Part shown: positions 35,685-43,342 of the stretch, piece after piece
Layout of the letters: each line of letters starts with the position of its first letter
Numbering within the stretch: position 1 is the stretch's first letter
Origin: Spirosoma panaciterrae DSM 21099
GTDB lineage: Bacteria; Bacteroidota; Bacteroidia; Cytophagales; Spirosomataceae
Length of the DNA stretch: 64,000 bases
NCBI RefSeq assembly: GCF_000374025.1
Contig: NZ_KB893180.1
Coordinates: forward strand, 62,001-126,000
Direction: 5' to 3'
Program-made: the position numbers and the translations under genes
Notes under the pieces: model-generated
What the model was told of the DNA's origin: nothing
Database searches by the model: none
The model's input: only the letters and a program-made list of their open reading frames with translations

Positions 35685-37223
35685 CTATTTTTCAATGGGA
35701 CTCACACTACTGGCAGCCGTATTACTGATAAAGGCGACTTTCTTACTATCGGGCGACCACGAAGGGGTATTGATGGTTCCCTGGCCGCCATAGATGTACG
35801 CAATTACTTTAGGTTCTCCAACACCCGAAATGGGCAACAGGCGCAGGTAAACATGCTTGTAAAACGGATGTTCATTGGACTTCACCTCTTCTTTCAGGAA
35901 TGATAGAAAAATAATCCACTTGCCATCGGGCGAAATATGCGGAAACCAGTCGTGGTAATCCCCGTGCGTAACCGCTTCCTGGCCGCTGCCATCCGGCTTC
36001 ATTCGCCAGATTTGCATGGTGCCAGTACGGTCGGAGTTGAAATAAATCCATTTGCCATCGGGAGTAAACTCCGGGCCATCGTCCAATCCTTTTGCATCGG
36101 TCAGGCGGGTTTCTGCCCCTCCCTCCGACGGTACGCTGTAAATATCAAACTCATTGTTGCGCGAGCCGGTAAATACCAGCGTTTTCTTATCGGGCGACCA
36201 GCCATGCAGGTACGATGGGCCTTTGGGGGTGATCTGCTTCGGTTCTCCGCCCGTTAACGGAACGGTATAGACAATTGACCCACCCAGTTCTTTTACTCCA
36301 CTGCTCAACCCCAGCATTTTCCCATCCATAGAGAGTACATGGTCGTTGTTATTGTTTTTAACCTGACCTGTGTTCAGCACTGTGGGCTGACCTTTTGCCA
36401 AATCAAAGGTGTAAATTAACCCATCGCCATTGTACAGAAGTGTTTTGCCATTGGGCATCCAGTTGGGTGCCTGAATGGAGCCGGGCACATTGAAAAGAAC
36501 CTGCCGATCCCCAGTTGAAACCTCCAGAATTTCCAGATTGCTGGCCAGATACTCCCGATACGGAACGAGTTTATCAGCCGCAGGTACACTAATGCGTACA
36601 TCCCGGAATACCCCCCGCTCCAGCGCATCTTTAGTATGTGCGCAAACAAACAGGCCAACATATACCTCTTCACCTAATTCCAGATCGGTAACCTGCTCTG
36701 TCACAAAAGGCTCTCCGAATTTGGCTGCCCGCATGGTGTAGGTATTGCCTTTCCGTTCGAGTTGAATCACATCCGCTCCGGCCAGCTTCGTACGGACTTC
36801 CTCCGTAGTTGCCCCAGTGGTTCGCCTGAACTGCAAGGATGTACTGCCATCCCCATGCGTACAGACATTTACATGAGCCGATTTACCATCCAGACGGCTA
36901 CGAACCATCCAGCCTACCTTCCGGTGTGGGTCCCCTTCCTTACCCAATAAATACGCTCTGGTGTAAAGCAGGAAATCACCTTTCATCCGTTTCCATGCAT
37001 AATGAAACTCGTCGTGGTCGCCCCACACATTAGACCCCGAACCCGATAGTTGGTATTGATGCGATTTAGCATTGTAACTACCCGAACCGGGTTTCATTAC
37101 GGCACCAACATCGGTCTGTCCTTCAAATAAACCCAGTCTGGCATCTTGCGCCATGGATGGGCCGTAGAGCGTCAGCAGCAAGCTGGCAACGCAGGTTAAA
37201 AAGGTGATTTTTAGGATTTTCAT
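35685..37223 (-). CDS. Secreted TolB-like PD40 beta-propeller protein
   Basis: 512 residues with a signal peptide (MKILKITFLTCVASLLLTLY then GPSMAQ). The first 200 residues form a laminin-G/concanavalin-like sandwich (MKGDFLLYTRAYLLGKEGDPHRKVGWMVRS). The rest is a propeller with several PD40 repeats: GWSPDKKTLVFTGS, FTPDGKWIYFNSDR, ISPDGKWIIFLSF, WSPDSKKVAFISN. Such proteins are periplasmic or surface-bound, with binding rather than catalytic roles. It is the first gene of the leftward hydroxyproline cluster, 107 bases before the deaminase. Whether it takes part in hydroxyproline or peptide handling is open. Confidence 0.82.
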   Translation of the reverse strand: MKILKITFLTCVASLLLTLYGPSMAQDARLGLFEGQTDVGAVMKPGSGSYNAKSHQYQLSGSGSNVWGDHDEFHYAWKRMKGDFLLYTRAYLLGKEGDPHRKVGWMVRSRLDGKSAHVNVCTHGDGSTSLQFRRTTGATTEEVRTKLAGADVIQLERKGNTYTMRAAKFGEPFVTEQVTDLELGEEVYVGLFVCAHTKDALERGVFRDVRISVPAADKLVPYREYLASNLEILEVSTGDRQVLFNVPGSIQAPNWMPNGKTLLYNGDGLIYTFDLAKGQPTVLNTGQVKNNNNDHVLSMDGKMLGLSSGVKELGGSIVYTVPLTGGEPKQITPKGPSYLHGWSPDKKTLVFTGSRNNEFDIYSVPSEGGAETRLTDAKGLDDGPEFTPDGKWIYFNSDRTGTMQIWRMKPDGSGQEAVTHGDYHDWFPHISPDGKWIIFLSFLKEEVKSNEHPFYKHVYLRLLPISGVGEPKVIAYIYGGQGTINTPSWSPDSKKVAFISNTAASSVSPIEK

Positions 37224-37383
37224 CAGGCTCGATTGTGTTCGTTTTATCCAGGTTCAGAAAAAGAGACAGGTACTACTTTATGAACAAAGCGTTACTGATC
37301 AGTACCTTACTTAGCCGATGCGATTTAGGCCTCACTCGCGTAGGAAAGCCCTAAAAGATCTATCAATTTTTGGCTGCTTTTTT

Positions 37384-37391
37384 TATCTTTG
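37384..37391 (+). promoter_or_regulatory. Putative -7 box for aat
   Basis: TATCTTTG is an exact TAnnTTTG match, 24 bases before the aat ATG at 37416. The upstream TTTTTGG is closer than usual for a -33 box. Confidence 0.55.
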
Positions 37392-37415
37392 TCAGAATAC
37401 ACATCCACCAATTTC

Positions 37416-38024
37416 ATGGATAAGCTCACCGCCGATGACCTCATTTATGGGTACATTAATGGCATTTTCCCAATGGCCGACTCCGACGGTACGCTTTACT
37501 GGTACGCCCCCGACCCGCGTGCCATTATTCCCATTTATACCTATAAACCAGCTAAATCACTCCGTCCGGTCCTGAACCGGCATCAATTTGATATTCGCCT
37601 GAATACAGCTTTTAGCGACGTAATGCGTGGGTGCTCAAAGCCCCGTTCGGAAGATGACAGCGTCTGGATCTCCGACGAAATCATTGATGCTTATACCGAA
37701 TTGCACCATATGGGGCTGGCTCACAGCGTCGAAACGTATATCGACAATCGGTTAGTGGGTGGCTTGTATGGCGTAGCCTTAGGCTCTGCTTTCTTTGGCG
37801 AATCGATGTTTACGGTCGTTAGCAATGCCTCCAAAGTGGCCTTTCACTACTTAATTCAGATTCTACAGCAGCAGAAATTTACGCTTCTGGATACTCAATT
37901 TATAAACGACAATGTACGGCGGTATGGAGCCATTGAAATACCCAAAGCCGATTACCTCCGGCAATTGAAACTAGCCCTTCGTAACAAAGTCAGGTTTATC
38001 GACCAGGTGTCTCAGCAGGTGTAA
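37416..38024 (+). CDS. aat: Leucyl/phenylalanyl-tRNA--protein transferase
   Basis: 202 residues from the ATG at 37416, chosen because the upstream TTG at 37389 lies inside the -7 box. The enzyme adds Leu or Phe to proteins beginning with Arg or Lys, making them ClpS/ClpAP substrates (N-degron pathway). Signature blocks: DLIYGYINGIFPMADSDGTLYWYAPDPR, MRGCSKPRSEDDSVWISDEIIDAYTELH, AHSVETYIDNRLVGGLYGVALGSAFFGESMF, and LLDTQFINDNVRRYGA. Length is slightly below the 230 residues of E. coli. proB follows after 36 bases with its own promoter. Confidence 0.95.
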   Translation: MDKLTADDLIYGYINGIFPMADSDGTLYWYAPDPRAIIPIYTYKPAKSLRPVLNRHQFDIRLNTAFSDVMRGCSKPRSEDDSVWISDEIIDAYTELHHMGLAHSVETYIDNRLVGGLYGVALGSAFFGESMFTVVSNASKVAFHYLIQILQQQKFTLLDTQFINDNVRRYGAIEIPKADYLRQLKLALRNKVRFIDQVSQQV

Positions 38025-38048
38025 GACTTCGGTATTCCGAAAACCACC

Positions 38049-38056
38049 TATCTTTG
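38049..38056 (+). promoter_or_regulatory. Putative -7 box for proB, almost touching the ATG
   Basis: TATCTTTG matches TAnnTTTG and ends four bases before the ATG at 38061. With the usual spacing, transcription would start at or next to the A of ATG, giving a leaderless message. Confidence 0.55.
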
Positions 38057-38060
38057 CCGC

Positions 38061-39095
38061 ATGTCGAAACCCGTTCTTGTCCTTAAATTCGGTACTGCAT
38101 CCATTACCAAACCAACCGGCGAACCGAATGAGCCGGTCATGGTCGACATTGCCCGGCAGGTAGCTGCTTTGCATCAGCAATATCGGATTGTGCTGGTATC
38201 CTCTGGTGCCGTAGGTGCCGGAAAGGCACTGATTCGTGATTATAAAGGCGATATAACCCAGCGAAAAGCGGCTGCCGCTGTCGGTAATTTACTGCTACTT
38301 AATCAGTACTCCCGATTTTTCGCCATCTATGGTATTTCTATCGCCCAAAGCCTTTGCGAACGTCACCATTTTGGCAATCGGGATCAGTTTCTTCAATTAA
38401 AGCAGACTTACGAAGAACTGTGGGCAAACGACCTAATTCCGATTGCCAACGAAAACGATGTAGTGAGCAATCGGGAACTAAAGTTTTCGGACAACGACGA
38501 ACTGGCCACGCTGATTGCGGTAGGGTTTGGGGCAAAAGTTCTTATGCTTTGCACCTCAGTAGGCGGTTTGCTCGACCATAATGGCCAAATTATCCGGCAA
38601 GTTACGGCCTTCGATGAGCAGGTATTCAGCGTCGTTCGAACTGATAAGTCATCGCTGGGATTAGGAGGTATGGCTTCTAAATTGACCTTCGCCAAACTAG
38701 CCACACGCATGGGTATACGGGTCGTTATTTTCGGTATGAACGAGCCGGATAGCCTGGGCCGGGCTCTACGGGGCGAAACCGGAACGGAGTTTGTCCCACA
38801 AGCCAATACGCTTTCGGCACGAAATCGCTGGCTGGGTAGTGGCAGTCTGGCCGTCGGGCAGATTCTGGTCGATGCTGGAGCGGTACGGGCGCTCAAACAG
38901 CGTCGGAGTTTGCTGGCTGTCGGTGTCCGGGCTGTTCCGAGCGAATTTGCGACAGGCGAAATGGTTGAAATTTTAGACGAAAACCAGGAGACAATAGCCG
39001 TAGCCCGAACCCGGATTTCGTCAGAAACGTTAGCGCAACAGCTTAATCAGCAAAATGTTGAGGTAGCGAATGCCAATGATATTGTACTTTTGTAA
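38061..39095 (+). CDS. proB: Glutamate 5-kinase
   Basis: 344 residues. Phosphorylates glutamate in the first step of proline synthesis. The amino-acid kinase domain is complete: VLVLKFGTASITKP, YRIVLVSSGAVGAGKALI, IPIANENDVVSN, FSDNDELATLIAVGFGAKVLMLCTSVGGLL, GLGGMASKLTFAKLATRMGIRVVIFGM. The C-terminal PUA domain (about 265-344; QRRSLLAVGVRAVPSEFATGEMVEI) is present, a little shorter than in E. coli. proA follows across a 100-base gap filled by a degraded palindrome. Probably feedback-inhibited by proline, as in the family. Confidence 0.96.
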   Translation: MSKPVLVLKFGTASITKPTGEPNEPVMVDIARQVAALHQQYRIVLVSSGAVGAGKALIRDYKGDITQRKAAAAVGNLLLLNQYSRFFAIYGISIAQSLCERHHFGNRDQFLQLKQTYEELWANDLIPIANENDVVSNRELKFSDNDELATLIAVGFGAKVLMLCTSVGGLLDHNGQIIRQVTAFDEQVFSVVRTDKSSLGLGGMASKLTFAKLATRMGIRVVIFGMNEPDSLGRALRGETGTEFVPQANTLSARNRWLGSGSLAVGQILVDAGAVRALKQRRSLLAVGVRAVPSEFATGEMVEILDENQETIAVARTRISSETLAQQLNQQNVEVANANDIVLL

Positions 39096-39190
39096 AAAGA
39101 GTGGAAAAGCAGAAAGGTAAGAAAGGGGAATATTATTTTCTCATAAAAAGCCATTCTCCCTTTTGCCCGTTCCTCCTTTTATTCCTTTTT
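39093..39190. repeat. Degenerate purine/pyrimidine palindrome between proB and proA
   Basis: A purine-rich stretch (39093-39130) faces a pyrimidine-rich stretch (39153-39190), and the two are partly complementary (for example AGAAAGGGGAA against TTCTCCCTTTT). It begins on the proB stop codon and ends just before the proA ATG, the same layout as the better preserved palindromes in this window. Confidence 0.6.
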
Positions 39191-39195
39191 CAAAA

Positions 39196-40446
39196 ATGAC
39201 ACCAATTACACCTTTACTGCAATCGGCCCAGCAAGCTGCAGCCGCTGTTCGGCGGTTGAGCCCCGGGCAGAAAACAGCTTTACTTGATCGGCTGGCCGAT
39301 GTACTGGCCGCCCATACGGCTCAGATCGTGACTGAGAACCAGAAAGATCTCGACCGGATGGCAGCTACAGACCCGAAGTACGACCGCCTGAAACTAACCG
39401 AAGCGCGGATTGCTGATCTCTCTAAAAGTCTGCGCGAAGTGGCCATTCTACCCGACCCGGCTGGCGAAGTCATTTTTGAGCGGACCATTGAGCAGGGCCT
39501 CCAACTGAAAAAGATTGCTGTACCACTTGGGGTAGTAGGGGTTATTTACGAAGCTCGTCCGAATGTAACGGTCGATGTGGCGTCGTTATGCCTGCGTTCG
39601 GGCAATGCCTGCGTACTGAAAGGAGGCAAAGAAGCCGACTTCTCGAACCGATATCTGATTAGTCTGATTCAGGGCGTACTGGCGGAATTTGATGTACCCA
39701 AAGCGGCTGTGACCCTACTCCCACCCGACCGGGCAGTCGTCAACGAACTACTTACCGCTACCCGATATGTCGACATCATCATTCCGCGTGGATCAGATTC
39801 ACTGATTCAGTTTGTCCGGAAAAACTCACTGGTTCCCACCATCGAAACGGGTGCTGGGGTCTGTCATGCCTATGTCGAATCGACCGCCGATCTTGATAAA
39901 GCGGTGGCGATTGTTGTCAATGCCCGTGTTTCGCGCCCGTCGGTCTGTAACTCCCTCGACTGTGTACTGGTTGATGAACAAATTGCCGGGCATTTTCTGC
40001 CCATGCTGACAGACGATTTCAACAAATGGAACGTTGAGGTATTTGCAGATGAGACCGCCTACACTATTTTCGAGAAAGCTGGTTATACGAATCTCCAGCA
40101 CGCCCAGCCAGCAGATTTTGGCCGTGAATTTCTGGATTATAAGTGTGCGGTCAAGGTCGTAAACGGCCTGGATGAAGCTCTCTCGCATATACAAGCTTAC
40201 TCGTCGCGGCACTCGGAGGCAATTCTGTCGCAAAATCAGGCGCTGATTGACCAGTTCCTGAGTGAAGTCGATGCAGCAGCCGTATATGCCAATGCTTCTA
40301 CCCGGTTTACGGATGGTGGCGTATTTGGTTTAGGAGCCGAAATAGGCATTTCAACCCAAAAGCTTCACGCTCGTGGCCCCTTTGCGCTGGAAAAATTAGT
40401 CACCGAAAAATGGATAGTTGTGGGCGATGGCCAGGTCCGTTGGTAA
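39196..40446 (+). CDS. proA: Gamma-glutamyl phosphate reductase
   Basis: 416 residues from the ATG at 39196, nearly the length of E. coli ProA (417); the longer frame starting at 39163 lies in the repeat. NADPH-dependent reduction of glutamyl phosphate to glutamate semialdehyde. Key features: IAVPLGVVGVIYEARPNVTVDVASLCLRSGN, the catalytic Cys in NARVSRPSVCNSLDCVLV, and the C-terminal block FGLGAEIGISTQKLHARGPFALEKL. It forms the second half of a proBA operon. Confidence 0.97.
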   Translation: MTPITPLLQSAQQAAAAVRRLSPGQKTALLDRLADVLAAHTAQIVTENQKDLDRMAATDPKYDRLKLTEARIADLSKSLREVAILPDPAGEVIFERTIEQGLQLKKIAVPLGVVGVIYEARPNVTVDVASLCLRSGNACVLKGGKEADFSNRYLISLIQGVLAEFDVPKAAVTLLPPDRAVVNELLTATRYVDIIIPRGSDSLIQFVRKNSLVPTIETGAGVCHAYVESTADLDKAVAIVVNARVSRPSVCNSLDCVLVDEQIAGHFLPMLTDDFNKWNVEVFADETAYTIFEKAGYTNLQHAQPADFGREFLDYKCAVKVVNGLDEALSHIQAYSSRHSEAILSQNQALIDQFLSEVDAAAVYANASTRFTDGGVFGLGAEIGISTQKLHARGPFALEKLVTEKWIVVGDGQVRW

Positions 40447-40500
40447 GCCAATGGCTGCTCATGACCGCAATAAACCTTATACTTGTACCAAATTCCTCCT

Positions 40501-41103
40501 ATGATTAAATCAAAATCAACTCTATTCCAAATCCTTGCTGGCTTGCTGATACTAACGAGTTTACGGGTGCAGGCTCAGGCGTTAAAAGTCGGCTTTACCC
40601 GTATCGATTACATTGTATCGCAATCGCCTGAAGCAAAGGAAGTCACCAATCAACTCAACATTCAGCAAGCGCAGGCCGAGAATGAGTTAAAGCGGATGCA
40701 AACCGAATTTCAGACCAAGTATTCGGCATACCAGTCGGGTGTTGCGCAGATGACCGACGTTATTCGCAAAGATCGGGAGACCGAACTGCAAACCCTCCAG
40801 ACCCGGATTCAGCAGTTTAGTCAAACAGCCCAGGAATCTCTGCAAGGCAAATATGGGCAAATGATGAAGCCTATTCTGACCAAAATTCAGCAAGCCATCG
40901 ACACGGTAGCTTCACAGAACGGCTATCATTACATCATCAATGTAACGTCGAACTCAGATGTGCTCTATGCGGCAGAAGAACTGAATATTACGGATCTGGT
41001 CCTTAAGAAAATGGGAATCACTCCGGGTCAGAACGCTGATAAACCGGCCAATGCTCCGGCCCCAGCAACGCCTAAAGCCGCAGCACCTCCTAAAAAGAAG
41101 TAG
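40501..41103 (+). CDS. OmpH/Skp-family periplasmic chaperone
   Basis: 200 residues from the ATG at 40501. A signal peptide (STLFQILAGLLILTSLRVQAQA) is followed by the Skp N-terminal strand KVGFTRIDYIVSQSPEAKEV and a long coiled-coil pair (residues about 45-130) that forms the tentacles of the trimer. Members carry unfolded outer-membrane proteins to the BAM complex. The C-terminus is a low-complexity tail rich in Pro, Ala and Lys. A strong terminator follows directly. Confidence 0.9.
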   Translation: MIKSKSTLFQILAGLLILTSLRVQAQALKVGFTRIDYIVSQSPEAKEVTNQLNIQQAQAENELKRMQTEFQTKYSAYQSGVAQMTDVIRKDRETELQTLQTRIQQFSQTAQESLQGKYGQMMKPILTKIQQAIDTVASQNGYHYIINVTSNSDVLYAAEELNITDLVLKKMGITPGQNADKPANAPAPATPKAAAPPKKK

Positions 41104-41128
41104 GCCTTAAATCGTCTCGATCCGAATA

Positions 41129-41167
41129 GCAAACCGCCCATGAATGTAAATTTCATGGGCGGTTTGC
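41129..41167. terminator. Hairpin terminator between ompH-like gene and rarA
   Basis: Perfect 16-bp stem (41129-41144 with 41152-41167, core ACCGCCCATGAA) and a 7-nt loop between two convergent genes. T-rich on the right side. Confidence 0.88.
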
Positions 41168-41178
41168 TTGCTTAAGGT

Positions 41179-42450
41179 CTAGTACCCGTACCAGTCTCCC
41201 CACCATTTCTGCAAACTCCGACGGATCTCAGCCTCGCGGGCATTCTGACCAGGTTCGTACAACTTGTGGCCTTTCAGTTCGTCGGGCAGAAAATTCAACG
41301 GCACAAAATTACCTTCGTAGGCATGCGCATATTCGTACTCTTTACCGTAGCCAATCTGCTTCATGATCTTCGTAGGCGCATTGCGCAGGTGTAAAGGCAC
41401 AGGCAGGTGAGCCGTTTGTTCGGCCAACGCAATGGCGTCGTCAATGGCCACATAACTGGCATTACTCTTCGGTGATGTAGCCAAGTACACGGCCACCTGC
41501 GACAGGATGATTCGTCCCTCAGGCATCCCAATAGCCCGAATGGCCTGTACCGCTTCCGACGCCATAATCATAGCCGTTGGGTTGGCATTTCCAATATCTT
41601 CAGATGCCAGAATCAGCATCCGGCGGGCAATAAAAACAGGGTCTTCGCCAGCCACAATCATACGGGCCATCCAATATAAGGCGGCATTCGGATCGGAGCC
41701 GCGCAATGACTTGATAAAGGCCGAAATAATGTCGTAATGCTGCTCGCCCGATTTGTCGTACCGGGCAATATTCTGCTGGGCTACGGTCGTTACCCCTTCA
41801 TCGGTAATCACCAGCGACTCCGACGATACATGTGCCGAGGCCACTAATTCGAGCAAGTTCAGGAGCTTACGTCCATCGCCACCCGATAAGCGCAACAGAG
41901 CATCGTACGACTCAACCCGAATCTTCTTCGACTGCAGAAAAGCGTCCTGCGCAATGGCCCGATCTACAACCTGAATCAACTCATCGCGGCTGAGCGCTTC
42001 CAGAATATACACCTGACAACGCGACAGTAAAGCACTGTTGACTTCAAAGGAAGGATTTTCGGTCGTAGCTCCAATGAGCGTGATCTGGCCTTTCTCAACG
42101 GCTCCCAACAACGCATCCTGCTGGCTTTTGTTGAACCGATGAATTTCGTCGATAAACACAACGGGTGGAAACATTCCACTAGGCCGGCTCAACACATCGC
42201 GAATTTCTTTAACTCCCGAATTAATAGCACTTAAAGCGACAAATGGTCGTTTAACCGCTTCGGCCAGCAACAGAGCCAGGGTTGTTTTCCCTACCCCCGG
42301 CGGCCCCCACAAGATCATGGAAGGCAAGCGCCCGGCCTGAATAGCCCGACGCAAAGCGCCTGTAGGCCCAATCAATTTTCGCTGACCAATTACATCGTCG
42401 AGTGTACGCGGGCGCACTCGTTCGGGCAATGGAGTTGAGTCTGTATTCAT
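41179..42450 (-). CDS. rarA: Replication-associated recombination protein A
   Basis: 423 residues from the ATG at 42450 (MNTDSTPLPERVRPRTLDDVIGQ); a start at 42486 would add 12 residues inside repeat sequence. AAA+ ATPase of the RarA/MgsA/WRNIP1 family that acts at stalled replication forks. Walker A is ILWGPPGVGKTTLALLL; Walker B is VVFIDEIHRFNKSQQDALL; sensor 1 is TLIGATTENPSFEVNSALLSR. The C-terminal tetramerisation domain (GSDPNAALYWMARMIVAGEDPVFIARR, ASEDIGNANP) is complete. Confidence 0.96.
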   Translation of the reverse strand: MNTDSTPLPERVRPRTLDDVIGQRKLIGPTGALRRAIQAGRLPSMILWGPPGVGKTTLALLLAEAVKRPFVALSAINSGVKEIRDVLSRPSGMFPPVVFIDEIHRFNKSQQDALLGAVEKGQITLIGATTENPSFEVNSALLSRCQVYILEALSRDELIQVVDRAIAQDAFLQSKKIRVESYDALLRLSGGDGRKLLNLLELVASAHVSSESLVITDEGVTTVAQQNIARYDKSGEQHYDIISAFIKSLRGSDPNAALYWMARMIVAGEDPVFIARRMLILASEDIGNANPTAMIMASEAVQAIRAIGMPEGRIILSQVAVYLATSPKSNASYVAIDDAIALAEQTAHLPVPLHLRNAPTKIMKQIGYGKEYEYAHAYEGNFVPLNFLPDELKGHKLYEPGQNAREAEIRRSLQKWWGDWYGY

Positions 42451-42480
42451 TTGACGAAGGTACCACCAATAGCTTATGCA

Positions 42481-42583
42481 GGTCAAGTATGGTTAGATAG
42501 GGCCAGGGATTGTTACGTTGGGTCAAGGGTAGTCGGGAACTGGTAGCAACGACGATACTTGACCACACTTGACAACCCCTGAC
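42481..42583. repeat. Decayed palindrome of the GTCAAGTATAGTCAGG family
   Basis: Left elements GGTCAAGTAT (42481-42490), CCAGGGATTG and GGTCAAGGGTAGTCGGG face a right arm CGATACTTGACCACACTTGACAACCCCTGAC (42553-42583; only the blocks ATACTTGACC, ACTTGACAA and CCCTGAC matter). It is clearly related to the palindrome at 46463-46567 but with many differences. It lies upstream of rarA and downstream of the sigma factor gene. Confidence 0.7.
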
Positions 42584-42595
42584 TTTAAAAAAATA

Positions 42596-42627
42596 AACCC
42601 CGACAACCAGGTTTCGGTTATCGGGGC
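42596..42627 (-). terminator. Terminator after the sigma factor gene
   Basis: CCCCGACAACC and GGTTATCGGGG form an 11-bp stem with one mismatch and a 7-nt loop; on the minus strand it is followed by a run of Ts. It lies between the sigma factor stop and rarA, both leftward. Confidence 0.75.
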
Positions 42628-42654
42628 CAGAAAAGAGTTTGGGAATAGTCAGCG

Positions 42655-43254
42655 TCAGAGCGACACATTTTCAAGCGTAACGTACCGCTTGAGATTGCTC
42701 ATGGCACCAAAAATCAAATTATAAACAGACTGTATATTGATTTGCATGAGCGCCGAAATTTCTTCATTGCTCATATTCTGGAAATACCGAAGATGAACGG
42801 CTTCGCGCTGACGACGAGGAAGTTTCTCAAGTGCCTGATGCAGACAATCATTGATAAACATATCTTCTTCGTGGTTAATCAGCATGTTCTCGTAGGAGGG
42901 GTCGGAGCCGGGTAACGTATCGCCCACACGCCGACCGTTAATCATATCGTCCTGACTTACTAATTTTTGTTCGGCAGTGAGGTGACGAACCAGTTTACGC
43001 TTGATCGAGGCCATCAGATAAAATCGAACGGAGGTTGTTGGCCCGATGGTGCTACGGTGTTTCCAAAGTTCAACAAACAAATCGTGGATGCAATCTTTAA
43101 TTAACGCCCGGTCGGTGGCAAAATGGACGCAGTAATGGTAAAGGGTTTGAACATAATTCTGATACAATCGGGCAAACGCGTTTTCATCACCACCGCGAAA
43201 CAGATTCCATAAGGTTTCGTCGTCGGGGCCATTTTGGGTACGAGAGCGGGCCAT
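42655..43254 (-). CDS. ECF sigma factor (sigma-70 family)
   Basis: 199 residues with sigma region 2 (ENAFARLYQNYVQTLYHYCVHF, DCIHDLFVELWKHR) and region 4 (ALEKLPRRQREAVHLRYFQNMSNEEISALMQINIQSVYNLIFGAMSNLKR). No other sigma domains are present. This is the FecI-like type common in Bacteroidota. No anti-sigma factor gene is adjacent. Neighbours are rarA and adenine deaminase, which give no hint of the regulon. The only FecR in the window is 40 kb away and lacks an adjacent sigma gene; the link is speculative. Confidence 0.93.
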   Translation of the reverse strand: MARSRTQNGPDDETLWNLFRGGDENAFARLYQNYVQTLYHYCVHFATDRALIKDCIHDLFVELWKHRSTIGPTTSVRFYLMASIKRKLVRHLTAEQKLVSQDDMINGRRVGDTLPGSDPSYENMLINHEEDMFINDCLHQALEKLPRRQREAVHLRYFQNMSNEEISALMQINIQSVYNLIFGAMSNLKRYVTLENVSL

Positions 43255-43342
43255 GATAAGGGGTGTAAAGGTTAGGAATAGCCTTGAGGTGTGTAAACTT
43301 ACCCATAAAAAATAGAATTAAAAAAATACTTCGAAAAAATTT

